From assembly GCF_030317115.1 (NCBI RefSeq), contig NZ_JASZYF010000009.1:62001-126000 (forward strand): a DNA stretch of 64,000 nt, in the 5' to 3' direction. The notes under the pieces were generated by a model. The model saw nothing but the letters and a program-made list of their open reading frames with translations. It ran no database searches and was not told the origin of the DNA. The position numbers and the translations under genes are program-made. The DNA is from Variovorax gracilis. Its GTDB lineage: Bacteria > Pseudomonadota > Gammaproteobacteria > Burkholderiales > Burkholderiaceae_C. Below are positions 1 through 8,145 of this stretch, one piece after another (the first letter of the stretch is position 1; every line of letters starts with the position of its first letter).

Positions 1-222
1 GCCGCCGCCGCGGGCGCCATGCGCGACCAGGGCCTGCAGGTCAGCGTCGAGGACCGCAGCAGCGGCACGGTCGTCGGGCGCGCCGGGCAGGGCACCGTGA
101 CAGCCTCGGTTCGCCAGCAGGCCGACGGCAGCGTGCGCGTGCAGTTCGACGCCACGGGCCCGAGGGACCCGGGGCTGATCGATCGCGTGTCGCGCAGCTA
201 TGACGCGCGCATGGGGCGTTGA
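1..222 (+). CDS. C-terminal part of an unknown protein (5' end outside window)
   Basis: The reading frame is open from the first base and ends in TGA at 220-222, so only the last 73 residues are present. The visible part is a short beta-rich stretch (a repeated V-x-A-x-V pattern with alternating polar residues) ending in an R-V-S-R-S-Y-D-A-R-M motif. It resembles the tail of small uncharacterised secreted or lipoproteins, but no family can be named from this fragment. The ATG at 19 is in frame but is unlikely to be the real start, because the same composition continues upstream. The 287 bases up to the next gene hold only a short hairpin (CCTGCG/CGCAGG near 318-337) and no convincing gene. 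Confidence 0.55.
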   Translation, partial: AAAAGAMRDQGLQVSVEDRSSGTVVGRAGQGTVTASVRQQADGSVRVQFDATGPRDPGLIDRVSRSYDARMGR

Positions 223-509
223 GTCAGGCGTCGCGAACGACCATTGCTTCGACGGACGCCCTGGCGGCGTCGAAGCGCCGATGGGGCGCGAACGAAAACG
301 CCGCTGGTCCTGCGGAGCCTGCGGCTTTCGTCGCAGGGGTGATAGCCGGGCTTCCACGCCAGATCACGTCTCTTGTGACGCGACGGCGCGGAGTATAGCG
401 ACGGCACTTATCGTTTGAACAAGCCCCTCCCAGCCTTACGCCCGTACGCAAATTCTCTTTGCATGGCCGGCGAGTGCGTCCACTATGGCCGGCTGCTTGC
501 CTTCGCACC

Positions 510-1907
510 ATGCTGCCGCCCTTCGATTACTTGCTGACGAGCTGCGTCTCTGCCGACGTTGCCATGGCCTCGCATGCGCAAGCCGAAGCGCTGGCCGGCC
601 TGCGGGCGCAACGCCTGGCGAGCCTGCTGGATTCGGCCGCCCGCGGGTCCGCGCTGTATCGCAAGGTGTTGGCGGGCCGCGATCCAGCGCAATGGTGCCT
701 CGCCGATCTCCCGATCGCACGCAAGACCGAACTGATGGAGCAGTTCGACGGGTGGGTGACCGATCCGGCGCTTCGCCTCGACGCGCTGCGCGACTTCGCA
801 TCCGACTCCTCCTGCATCGCCGATGCCTTCTACGGCCGATACGTGGTGTGGGAAAGCTCGGGCAGCAGTGGCGAGCCGGCGGTTTTCGCACAAGATGCCA
901 GGGCATTGGCGGTGTATGACGCGCTCGAATTCTGGCGCGGGCCGGCGCGCCAGCGCATGGCGGACCCGTGGTCAGTCGGCGAGCGCGTCGCCTTCGTCGG
1001 CGCGACGGGCGGGCACTTCGCGAGCTGGGTGTCGATCGAGCGCTTGCGCCGCTTGAATCCGGCCTTGGCAGGCAGCCTGCACGGCGTCTCGTTCCTGCAG
1101 CCGACCCGCGAACTGATCGCGGAACTCAATGCGCTGGCGCCCACCGTGATCGCCACCTATCCCAGCGTCGCCGTGCTGCTGGCCGAGGAGCGGCTCGCCG
1201 GACGGCTCGAAGCTGTGCCGCACGCGCTGTGGACGGGCGGGGAAGACCTCTCGGCGACGACCCGCGCACATTTGCAGAAGGCCTTGAATTGCCGCGTGGC
1301 CAACAGCTACGGTGCCTCGGAGTTCCTTGCGCTCGCCTCCGAATGCCGCCTTGGCAATCTGCACCTGAACAGCGACTGGGCGATCCTCGAAGCGGTCGAC
1401 GAACATGGCCGCGAGGTGCCGGCCGGCGAGGCCGGTGCCACCACCTTGCTGACCAACCTCGCCAACCATGTGCAGCCGTTGATCCGCTACGACCTCGGTG
1501 ACCGCGTCACGCTGCACGCGGCGGCTTGCGCGTGCGGTTCGCATCATCCGGTGATCGATGTCCTGGGCCGCAACGACGACTCGCTGCAACTGGGGCGACC
1601 GGGCGATCCGATGGTCCGGATCACACCGCTCGCCGTCAGCACGGTGCTCGAAGACGACGCCGGCCTGTTCGACTTCCAGTTGGAGCAACAGGGGCCATGC
1701 CACCTGTTGCTGCGTACGGGCCTGCATGGCGAGGCGGCGGATGCGAGCTTGCGACGGGCGCGCGCTGTGCTCTCGGCGTTTCTGGTGCGGCAGGGCGCGG
1801 ACGGCGTTCACATTCACTGCAGGAGCGGCGAGACGGGGCAGCGCGGCCGCAGCGGCAAAGTGCAGCGGGTTGTTTCCCTGCTTGAAGCGCCGGCGGGAGT
1901 TCACTAG
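510..1907 (+). CDS. PaaK/F390-synthetase-like adenylate-forming enzyme
   Basis: About 465 residues resembling the phenylacetate-CoA ligase (PaaK)/coenzyme F390 synthetase branch of the adenylate-forming superfamily, which activate a carboxylate as an acyl-adenylate. Visible signatures are the P-loop-like WESSGSSGEP (about residue 113), NSYGASEF (about 264), which corresponds to the A5-type aromatic-plus-glutamate motif, and PLIRYDLGDRV (about 321), with the A7-like Asp. The C-terminal subdomain is short. The substrate cannot be deduced. The start is uncertain: ATGs at 459, 510 and 564 are in frame and none has a good ribosome-binding site. 510 gives a family-like length; 564 would also keep all motifs. 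A small unknown gene follows 33 bases later and may be co-transcribed. Confidence 0.72.
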   Translation: MLPPFDYLLTSCVSADVAMASHAQAEALAGLRAQRLASLLDSAARGSALYRKVLAGRDPAQWCLADLPIARKTELMEQFDGWVTDPALRLDALRDFASDSSCIADAFYGRYVVWESSGSSGEPAVFAQDARALAVYDALEFWRGPARQRMADPWSVGERVAFVGATGGHFASWVSIERLRRLNPALAGSLHGVSFLQPTRELIAELNALAPTVIATYPSVAVLLAEERLAGRLEAVPHALWTGGEDLSATTRAHLQKALNCRVANSYGASEFLALASECRLGNLHLNSDWAILEAVDEHGREVPAGEAGATTLLTNLANHVQPLIRYDLGDRVTLHAAACACGSHHPVIDVLGRNDDSLQLGRPGDPMVRITPLAVSTVLEDDAGLFDFQLEQQGPCHLLLRTGLHGEAADASLRRARAVLSAFLVRQGADGVHIHCRSGETGQRGRSGKVQRVVSLLEAPAGVH

Positions 1908-1940
1908 GCTTGCGCCGAACCCCATTGCGTGGAGAAAGAC

Positions 1941-2150
1941 ATGAGTACCGCAAGTCCATTGCCCATCGCCTACGGATTCTTCCAACCGCTGCTGGATTGG
2001 CAATCCGCCCTTGCCGAGAGTTGGCTGCAGGCGCAGGACCTCCAGCTCCAGATGCTGAGCACCTGGCACCATCCCTTCACCGCAGTCCACCAGGAACTGT
2101 GGGACCTGTGGGTGGCCCATTTCGGAGGCGGCGTGCCCCTGGACGCCTAG
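1941..2150 (+). CDS. Small hypothetical protein, phasin-like character
   Basis: A 69-residue protein, mostly amphipathic helix and rich in Leu, Trp and Gln, with no Cys and no signal peptide. The start at 1941 is preferred over the in-frame GTG at 1929 because GGAGAAAG lies about 4 bases before it. It follows the PaaK-like gene closely and is convergent with a PHB-depolymerase-like gene. That context and the amphipathic helix make a polyester-granule or membrane-surface role conceivable, but no family was recognised and this is inference. Confidence 0.5.
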   Translation: MSTASPLPIAYGFFQPLLDWQSALAESWLQAQDLQLQMLSTWHHPFTAVHQELWDLWVAHFGGGVPLDA

Positions 2151-2181
2151 TGCCTGGGCGTGGCCTGATGCCTGCACGTGC

Positions 2182-3117
2182 TCAATGCGATGGCCTGCGT
2201 CGTTGCGTCTCGAAGAAGCGGAGCATCTCCTCGCTCGCATCAGGGCCCATGGGGTCGGCAAAGGAGCCGGCCAGGCTTCCGCCCGACCACGCATGCGCCG
2301 CGTCGTGCAGCGTCCAGTGCTCGCCGCGCACGCCCGTACCCGGGCGAAGGTAGTTGCGGCGGGTGAAGCGCCGGCCATCAGGCCCGGTGTGCTCGCGGGA
2401 TTCGAAGGGACAGTCGGCTCCCAACGATGCTTCGATGACGTGGGTGCCGTTGACGGCGTTCACCACGGAATCCCGGTCGCCATGGAAGACGATGGTCGGC
2501 ATCTCGCGCGGCACGCTCGCTTCGCGCGGAGCGCCGCGCAGCGCGGCGAGGCCCGAGGTGATGTCGGACCCGGCGCGTGCCGCCAGTCCCGAGTGCACGC
2601 CGACGGCGGCATAGACGTCCGGAAAAAGATCACCCAGCAACGCGGCCATGGCACCGCCGGCCGAAAGCCCGGCGACGTAGATTCGATGGGAGTCCACTCG
2701 TTGTTCACGCGCGACTTGCAGTGTGAGTGCGGCGATGCGGGCCGGGTCGCCCTGGTCGCGCGTCTGGTGCGCCCGCTCGAACCAATTCCAGCACTGGTGG
2801 GCATTCGCGCTGGTCGGTTGCGCTGGATACAGGACGACGAATCCATGCCGCTCGGCCGCCGCGTTCATCGCGGTGCCCGCCGCGAAGTCGATGGGATTCT
2901 GGCCCGCACCGTGGAGCATCACGAGCAGGGGCGCCGCGTGGCGCGGCGCGGTGGCCGGCACGAACAGGCTGTGATCTTCACAAGTCGCCGTCATCGGCAA
3001 GAAGGGATCCGTTGCGGCGGCCCCTGGTGACGCCGCCGGAAAGAAGGAGGCACTCGCGTCCGAGGCCATCTGGAACCAGGAGAGGAAAGGATTGAATGTC
3101 GTGAGGCTGCTTGGCAT
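2182..3117 (-). CDS. PHB depolymerase / feruloyl-esterase-like alpha/beta hydrolase
   Basis: About 311 residues of the LpqC/esterase-PHB family (extracellular short-chain-length PHB depolymerase, type 1 catalytic domain), which hydrolyse polyhydroxybutyrate or related esters. The complete triad is visible: lipase box G-L-S-A-G with Ser152, an Asp in HGDRDSVV (214 or 216), and His275 in DAAHAWSGG. The oxyanion motif MLHGAGQNP precedes them. The chosen ATG follows a long in-frame extension of unlikely composition. No clear signal peptide is seen, although the first 55 residues are low-complexity Ala/Ser/Pro as in linker-type leaders. It is transcribed in the same direction as the secreted protein upstream (ends 3197). 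The real substrate could be another ester. Confidence 0.78.
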   Translation of the reverse strand: MPSSLTTFNPFLSWFQMASDASASFFPAASPGAAATDPFLPMTATCEDHSLFVPATAPRHAAPLLVMLHGAGQNPIDFAAGTAMNAAAERHGFVVLYPAQPTSANAHQCWNWFERAHQTRDQGDPARIAALTLQVAREQRVDSHRIYVAGLSAGGAMAALLGDLFPDVYAAVGVHSGLAARAGSDITSGLAALRGAPREASVPREMPTIVFHGDRDSVVNAVNGTHVIEASLGADCPFESREHTGPDGRRFTRRNYLRPGTGVRGEHWTLHDAAHAWSGGSLAGSFADPMGPDASEEMLRFFETQRRRPSH

Positions 3118-3196
3118 GCCGCACTTTGCGTGCCGCGGGTTGCTCCGGCCCGTGAGCCATCGGCCTGCCAACGAGTAGGAGCAAATGCCGCGCTCG

Positions 3197-3694
3197 CTAG
3201 TCCACGGTGGTTTCGATGACGAACTGGCCTCGTTCGATGCTTCGGAACCTGGCTGTATAGGCCTTTCCGGAGAGCGCCGCCGCGGGGCCGGTCGCCAGCT
3301 TGTAGACACCCTTGGCGATTCCGGTGAAGCCGGTCACTTTGCCGTCGGCCATGGTAAGCGAGTAGCTTCCGTCGGTCACCACGTAGAGGATCAGTTGGCC
3401 GGGCTTGCGAGTCACTCCATTGCCTGTCACCGCCACGCCCGCGCCCTTGTCGAGTTCCCAGACGTTCATTCCCGATGTGACCGCGCCGTCGAGAAAGCCG
3501 CCCTGGCTGACGCAGCTGTACGAGCCGACCGAGAGCATGTGGCCTTCGCGATCGCCCAGGGGCTCCTGCGTGGCCACGCCGACGTTCTGGCAGGTCGACC
3601 TGAATGGTGGAGTACTTGTCTGGCCGAAGCAGTCGAGACACAGGAGTGCCAACGGCACGGACGCGAAGACGCTTGTTGCTCTTGATGCGCGCAT
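3197..3694 (-). CDS. Secreted hypothetical protein with signal peptide
   Basis: A 165-residue protein beginning MRASRATSVFASVPLALLCL, a typical Sec signal peptide (basic start, hydrophobic core, cleavage probably near FGQT). The start is well supported by a GAGGAGG Shine-Dalgarno a few bases upstream. The mature part is rich in Gly, Thr and Val with alternating beta-type pattern and two Cys that could form a disulfide. It looks like one small beta-barrel or beta-sandwich domain, and I do not recognise the family. It lies 79 bases upstream of the esterase gene on the same strand, so the two could form an exported pair. Confidence 0.6.
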   Translation of the reverse strand: MRASRATSVFASVPLALLCLDCFGQTSTPPFRSTCQNVGVATQEPLGDREGHMLSVGSYSCVSQGGFLDGAVTSGMNVWELDKGAGVAVTGNGVTRKPGQLILYVVTDGSYSLTMADGKVTGFTGIAKGVYKLATGPAAALSGKAYTARFRSIERGQFVIETTVD

Positions 3695-3984
3695 GATTTC
3701 CTCCTCGTTGGGTGAGGCCACGTCAGCGCTGCGCGGTCGCATTGCTCCCGTCAGCGCCTGAGCATCGTCTGGCTGCCCGCGCGGGAAGTCAATCGCCAAC
3801 CGGGAGGAGAAGCCATGCCGCACGCGGGCCGCAGAGTTGCTCGCGGGCGACAGAAGGCAGGCTTTCGTGAACAACTTGACGCGACCACGCGTGCGCTGTA
3901 TTGCGCTGTGGGCCGGCTGCGCCTAGCCTTGCAAAGAGTTCCCCGGTATTTCCTTTCGCAAGAACCACTTACCTTGCACTTCGC

Positions 3985-4329
3985 ATGTTGGTTGCATCGT
4001 TGATCCTTCTGCTCCTTGCCGCGTGGGAGCTTCGCCTCCAGCTCAGGTTGGGAAAGGCGGCGTGCATCAGCACGCAGCGCAGGGGTTGGATGGTCATCGA
4101 GGTGCGGCGACGAGTTTCCATGCAGCGGTTGCCGCAGCATGTGTCGGACTTTCCCGTTCCGCGCGAGGAACGCATCCAGGTGCGTCGTTGGCTCGGCATC
4201 GTGTACTGGCACCAGGAAGTGAGCGTGGCGCTTCCGAATACCGCGTGCGAGCACCTCTCGGACATCACCGCCCAGGACTTCGATCGCCAGTTTCCGGCCT
4301 GGCTGCGTCTCGCCAAGGGCCCGGGCTGA
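3985..4329 (+). CDS. Hypothetical membrane-anchored protein
   Basis: A 114-residue frame whose start at 3985 gives an N-terminal hydrophobic segment (LVASLILLLLAAW) followed by a charged, Arg-rich soluble part. In-frame starts further upstream would bury the hydrophobic segment. No family recognised and no strong ribosome-binding site. It could be a real single-pass membrane protein or a chance frame in GC-rich DNA. It ends 16 bases before the first copy of the 33-bp repeat at 4345. Confidence 0.4.
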   Translation: MLVASLILLLLAAWELRLQLRLGKAACISTQRRGWMVIEVRRRVSMQRLPQHVSDFPVPREERIQVRRWLGIVYWHQEVSVALPNTACEHLSDITAQDFDRQFPAWLRLAKGPG

Positions 4330-4344
4330 GCGGCTGCCAACGGA

Positions 4345-4376
4345 TCAGTTCGCCATCGCGGCGACAGGCGCAATCG
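4345..4376. repeat. Direct repeat copy A (partner at 4667-4699)
   Basis: This stretch begins TCAGTTCGCCATCGCGGCGA and matches 4667-4699 with one single-base indel and one substitution over 33 bases. Copy B is the 3' end of the cyclase-hydrolase gene on the minus strand (codons for AAMAN and the stop). Copy A repeats that gene end, preceded by unrelated sequence. The repeats bracket a truncated nucleotidyltransferase gene. Confidence 0.85.
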
Positions 4377-4433
4377 ACTTGGCGGCTATGGTGCGCTTAC
4401 CATCGAACCGGACTTCATTGTGGAAGAGAGAGC

Positions 4434-4667
4434 TTGAAATCTTCAGAAGCATTGCACTCGAACCGGGCCGCGATTCGCCGCGTGGTCGAGTCCCATCGAG
4501 CCCGGAATGCCCGGGTGTTCGGCTCTGTTGTGCATGGTCAGGACACAGACAACAGCGACCTTGACATCCTGATCGACCCGGCGCCTTAGACAACGCTGCT
4601 CGACATTGGTGCGATCCGCCATGAACTCGGCATATTGCTCGGCGTGACGGTGGATGTCCTGACACCT
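4434..4667 (+). pseudogene. Truncated, stop-interrupted MntA-type nucleotidyltransferase (antitoxin-like)
   Basis: From a TTG at 4434, with GGAAGAGAG upstream, the frame reads as a minimal nucleotidyltransferase of the MNT/MntA antitoxin family. An N-terminal helix is followed by RVFGSVVHG and SDLDILID, the GSxxxG and DxD catalytic motif that binds Mg-ATP. TAG at 4587-4589 interrupts it directly after the DxD strand. The same frame then continues with family-like sequence (LLDIGAIRHELGILLGV, then VDVLTP) until it meets repeat copy B at 4667, where homology stops. The gene has therefore lost its C-terminal helix and carries a nonsense codon. No HEPN toxin partner is present. A re-initiated C-terminal product is unlikely to function. 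Confidence 0.75.
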
Positions 4668-4699
4668 CAGTTCGCCATCGCGGCGAACAGGCGCCATCG
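4667..4699. repeat. Direct repeat copy B (partner at 4345-4376)
   Basis: Near-identical to 4345-4376. It lies inside the coding 3' end of the minus-strand cyclase-hydrolase gene and also marks the point where the nucleotidyltransferase pseudogene loses homology. This fits an insertion or local duplication that joined foreign sequence to the end of the cyclase gene. Confidence 0.85.
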
Positions 4700-6007
4700 G
4701 CCCGGCACGCCCTTCAATGCATGGTCGCCCCGGTCCTCGAAGCACATGCCTGACCCCGCGACCAGGTCCTTGACCGTGCTGGAGACCAGCACTTCGCCCG
4801 GATTCGCCTGCCCTGCGACCCTCGCGCCGATGTGTACCGCGAGCCCGCCGAACTTCGGCCCCATGACCTCGCACTCGCCCGTGTGGACCCCGGCGCGTAT
4901 CTCGAGGCCCAGGAGCCGAGCGCCGCTGCCGATGGCTGCGGCGCAGCGAATCGCGCGCAGGGGTCCGTCGAAGGCGGCAAAGAATCCGTCGCCGGCCGTA
5001 TCGAGTTCACGTCCTCGAAAGCGCTGGAGCTGACCGCGCGCGAGGCCGTAGTAGCTGTCGAGAAGCCGGTGCCAGCGCGAATCGCCCAACTCGGCCGCGC
5101 GTTCGGTCGAGCCCGCGATGTCCGCGAACAGGACCGTCGCGAGAATGCGGTCCGATTCACCTGCACGGCGCTCGCCGGTGAGGAACTCCTCGATCTGGCC
5201 GAGGCAGGTGTCGGGGTCACCGATCCAGAAGAAGTGATCGGCACCGGGGAGTTCCACCATCCGTGCGCCAGGAATGTGCTGCGCGAGATAGCGCCCGTGC
5301 TCGATGGGAACCATGCGATCGCCGCAGCGGTGGAGGATCAGGGTGGGAACCCGCACGGCCGACAGGACCGGCCGCGCGTCGATCTGAAAGGCCATGCGCA
5401 TCATCGCGATCGCGGCACCGGGACTCGAGGCCATGCGCTGATGACGCGCCCACCATTCGCGAGCGGCCGGATTCGCTGCCACCGAAGGCGCGAAGGCGGT
5501 CAGCAGAACCCCTTTGCCCCAGCCCGCTTCCATGCGCTCGAGCATGCTCGACCAGTTGTCCGGATCGGTGCCGAAGGGGTAGTCCGGCGCCCACGCGACC
5601 CGCGCATAGGCGGCCAGCAGGACGAGGGCATGGACACGCTGTGGATAGGTGGCAGCAAACAGGAAGCTCAGAGGCCCGCCTTCGGAAGCGCCGACGAGCG
5701 CCGCGCGCTGCGAACCTGCCGCATCCATGACGGCGCGCACGTCGTCCATGCGTTGCTCCAGCGTCGGCAACTGCTCGATCGGCACGGGATCGGACATGCC
5801 CGTTCCCCGCTTGTCGAAAAGGATGAGGCGGGCAAACGCGGCAAGGCGCCTGAAGAACTGCGCCATGCGCGGGTCTTCCCAGCAATGCTCGACATTCGAG
5901 ACGAAACCCGGAATGAAGACCAGGTCGAGCGGACCCTCGCCCAGGACCTGATAGGCAATGTGGCAGTCGCCACTTTTTGCATAGCGGGTTTCGGGCACGT
6001 CGTGCAT
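4667..6007 (-). CDS. Alpha/beta-hydrolase fused to class III adenylate/guanylate cyclase
   Basis: A 446-residue two-domain protein. Residues about 10-275 are an alpha/beta hydrolase with nucleophile elbow LVGASEGGP, an Asp in HRCGDRMVP and a His in GADHFFW. Residues about 285-445 are a class III cyclase catalytic domain with LFADIAGST (first metal Asp), DTAGDGFFAAF (second metal Asp) and GVHTGE. The cyclase would make cAMP or cGMP, with the hydrolase-like domain as a possible ligand-binding or esterase input. There are no membrane segments. The start at 6007 is chosen because GGAGG lies about 4 bases upstream; the in-frame ATG at 6055 has none. It is last in the minus-strand run beginning near 11.9 kb. 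Confidence 0.82.
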   Translation of the reverse strand: MHDVPETRYAKSGDCHIAYQVLGEGPLDLVFIPGFVSNVEHCWEDPRMAQFFRRLAAFARLILFDKRGTGMSDPVPIEQLPTLEQRMDDVRAVMDAAGSQRAALVGASEGGPLSFLFAATYPQRVHALVLLAAYARVAWAPDYPFGTDPDNWSSMLERMEAGWGKGVLLTAFAPSVAANPAAREWWARHQRMASSPGAAIAMMRMAFQIDARPVLSAVRVPTLILHRCGDRMVPIEHGRYLAQHIPGARMVELPGADHFFWIGDPDTCLGQIEEFLTGERRAGESDRILATVLFADIAGSTERAAELGDSRWHRLLDSYYGLARGQLQRFRGRELDTAGDGFFAAFDGPLRAIRCAAAIGSGARLLGLEIRAGVHTGECEVMGPKFGGLAVHIGARVAGQANPGEVLVSSTVKDLVAGSGMCFEDRGDHALKGVPGRWRLFAAMAN

Positions 6008-6114
6008 GGCACCTCCGATCGAGCGCCTGGCCGGCTCGTCGGGCGAATCGTTCATCGAACGGCGAAGCAGCGCAACGGGGGATCGACGATGTCCGGCGCT
6101 TCCTGCGCCCCCGC

Positions 6115-6903
6115 TCAGCCCATGATGTTCACGCCACCATCCACGAACAGCGTCTGCCCGGTCAGCCGCCGCGCATACGGTGTCGCGAGGTAGGCACAGG
6201 CAAAACCGACATCGTCGATGTCGACCAGCTCGCCCACCGGCGCGCGGTTCGCGGCCTCGGTGAGCAGCAGGTCGAAATCCTTCAGGCCGGAGGCGGCGCG
6301 CGTCTTGAGCGGGCCGGGAGACACCGGGTGAACGCGGATGCCCTTGGGGCCGAGCTCGTAGGCGAGGTAGCGGCAGGTCGCCTCCAGCGCCGCCTTGACC
6401 GGACCCATCACGTTGTAGTTGGGCACCACCTTCTGCGCACCGAGATAGCTCATCGCGATCATGGTGCCGCCTTCGGTCATCAGCGGCGTCGCGAGCCGCG
6501 CCATGCGGACGAAGGAGTGGCACGACACGTCCATCGCACGCCCGAAGCCCTCCGCCGAACAGTCGAGCAGGCCGCCCTGCAGGTCGGCCTTCGGCGCGAA
6601 TGCGATGGAGTGCACCAGGATGTCCAGTCGTCCCCACTGGTCCCCGATGGCATTGAACACGGCTTCGAGTTGCCCCGGCTGCTCGACATCGAGCGGCAGC
6701 ACGATGGGCGCGTCCAGCTTCTTCGCCAGCGGCTCGACGTGTGGCCGGGCCTTCTCGTTGAGGTAGGTGATCGCCAGCTCGGCGCCGAGGCTCCGGAAGG
6801 CGTTCGCGCAACCGTAGGCGATCGAGTATTCGTTGGCGATGCCCACCACCAGGGCCTTCTTGCCGGCGAGGACGGGGTTGTGCTGGGGCGACATGGCGTT
6901 CAT
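6115..6903 (-). CDS. fabI: Enoyl-[acyl-carrier-protein] reductase (NADH), FabI type
   Basis: A 262-residue short-chain dehydrogenase of the FabI subgroup, which reduces trans-2-enoyl-ACP in the last step of fatty-acid elongation. FabI-specific features are VVGIANEYSIAYG at residues 19-31 (NADH site with the expanded glycine motif), Tyr153, and the Tyr163-x6-Lys170 catalytic pair in YNVMGPVK. VDGGVNIMG closes the protein. Its ATG overlaps the TGA of ackA in an ATGA tetranucleotide, so translation is coupled to acetate kinase. Placement in a fermentation/stress operon suggests an accessory paralogue, for example for membrane remodelling or NADH re-oxidation under hypoxia. This is inference, because the housekeeping gene is not visible. 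Confidence 0.88.
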   Translation of the reverse strand: MNAMSPQHNPVLAGKKALVVGIANEYSIAYGCANAFRSLGAELAITYLNEKARPHVEPLAKKLDAPIVLPLDVEQPGQLEAVFNAIGDQWGRLDILVHSIAFAPKADLQGGLLDCSAEGFGRAMDVSCHSFVRMARLATPLMTEGGTMIAMSYLGAQKVVPNYNVMGPVKAALEATCRYLAYELGPKGIRVHPVSPGPLKTRAASGLKDFDLLLTEAANRAPVGELVDIDDVGFACAYLATPYARRLTGQTLFVDGGVNIMG

Positions 6904-8087
6904 CCTCTTGCGAGCAAGTCCCGCGTGTGCCGGGCGATCATCAGTTCTTCGTTGGTCGGGATCACCCATGCGGCGACCTTGCTGCCTGGCGTGCTGATGC
7001 AGGGGCCCCGGCTCGCATTGGCTTCGGGGTCGAGCTCGACGCCCAGCCATGCGGCCTGCTGGCAGACTCGCTCGCGCACCGCGGTGGCGTGCTCGCCGAT
7101 GCCCGCAGTGAAGACGATGGCATCGAGCCCGCCCAGCGCGGCCGCCAGCGATCCGAGTTCGCGGCCGATGCGGTAGATGAAGAGATCGACCGCCACCTTG
7201 GCCTGCGGCTGGTCGGATTCGAGCAGCTCGCGCATGTCGCTCGACACGCCGGAGACGCCGAGCAGCCCGGACTGGCTGTAGATCAGCTTCTCGACGGCGC
7301 GCGTATCCATGCCGCGCTCGTCCATGAGATAGAGGATCACGCCCGGGTCCAGGGCGCCGCAGCGCGTGCCCATCGGCAGGCCGTCGACGGCGGTGAAGCC
7401 CATGGTGCTGGCGATGCTGCGGCCTGCCTGCAGGGCGCACATGCTCGCACCGTTGCCGAGATGCAGCACCACCGTGTTGCCGTTGGCTGCGCGCGTATCG
7501 AACTTCGGCAGCACCGATGCGATGTACTCGTACGAGAGCCCATGAAAGCCGTAGCGCCTCACGCCGGCATCGGACAGCTCCTTCGGCAGCGCGAACATCT
7601 GCGCCACCGGCGGATTGGAGCGATGCGCGGCGGTATCGAAGCAGGCGACCTGCGGCAGGTCGGGTGCCCGATGCAGCAGGGCGCGGATGGGCTCCAGGTT
7701 GTGCGGTTGGTGCAGCGGCGCGAGCGGCACCAGCTTTTCGAGCCGCGCCACCACGTCGCTGTCGACCCGCACCGGCGCCGCAAAGTCCATGCCGCCGTGC
7801 ACCACCCGATGGCCGACCGCGGCCAGCCGGTGCTCGTGTCCGTGCGTGGACCTCAGCCACTCGACGATGTGCACGATGGCGCCGTGGTGATCCAGCTTGG
7901 CGTCGGCATCCCAGCGCTTCTCGGCGACTTGCTTGCCGGTCGCGTCCTTGCCGACGAAGCGCGGCGCGGCGGTGTACAGGCCGGAGACCTGTCCGCCCGC
8001 GACGAAGGGCAGATCGTCCCTGCCCGCGAACAGCGAGAACTTGAGGCTCGACGAGCCGGCGTTGAGGACGACGATCGCATCGCTCAT
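6900..8087 (-). CDS. ackA: Acetate kinase
   Basis: 395 residues, normal family length. The enzyme interconverts acetyl phosphate + ADP and acetate + ATP in the cytoplasm. N-terminal NAGSSSLKF (residues 9-17), VGHRVVHGG, the HLGNGAS phosphate loop, the MGTRCGALDPG motif and FTAGIGEH near the end are all present, so the ASKHA fold looks intact. It overlaps fabI by 4 bases and follows the phosphate acyltransferase gene after 58 bases. Together with pyruvate formate-lyase on the opposite strand, it completes a route from pyruvate to acetate that yields ATP without respiration. Confidence 0.93.
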   Translation of the reverse strand: MSDAIVVLNAGSSSLKFSLFAGRDDLPFVAGGQVSGLYTAAPRFVGKDATGKQVAEKRWDADAKLDHHGAIVHIVEWLRSTHGHEHRLAAVGHRVVHGGMDFAAPVRVDSDVVARLEKLVPLAPLHQPHNLEPIRALLHRAPDLPQVACFDTAAHRSNPPVAQMFALPKELSDAGVRRYGFHGLSYEYIASVLPKFDTRAANGNTVVLHLGNGASMCALQAGRSIASTMGFTAVDGLPMGTRCGALDPGVILYLMDERGMDTRAVEKLIYSQSGLLGVSGVSSDMRELLESDQPQAKVAVDLFIYRIGRELGSLAAALGGLDAIVFTAGIGEHATAVRERVCQQAAWLGVELDPEANASRGPCISTPGSKVAAWVIPTNEELMIARHTRDLLARG

Positions 8088-8145
8088 TGGGTAACCTCCA
8101 TGCGTCGCACTGCCGTGCGAGCGCCTCCGGGCGGCCGCGCGGCGC

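Noticed and set aside
3815..4003. A 62-codon plus-strand frame preceded by GGGAGGAG
   Set aside because: The Shine-Dalgarno-like sequence is excellent, but the Arg-rich translation has no family resemblance and overlaps the start of the better candidate at 3985. Not excluded, only unsupported.
4832..6193. A plus-strand frame of 453 codons opposite the cyclase-hydrolase gene
   Set aside because: No domain features; the opposite strand shows two intact enzyme domains and a strong ribosome-binding site.
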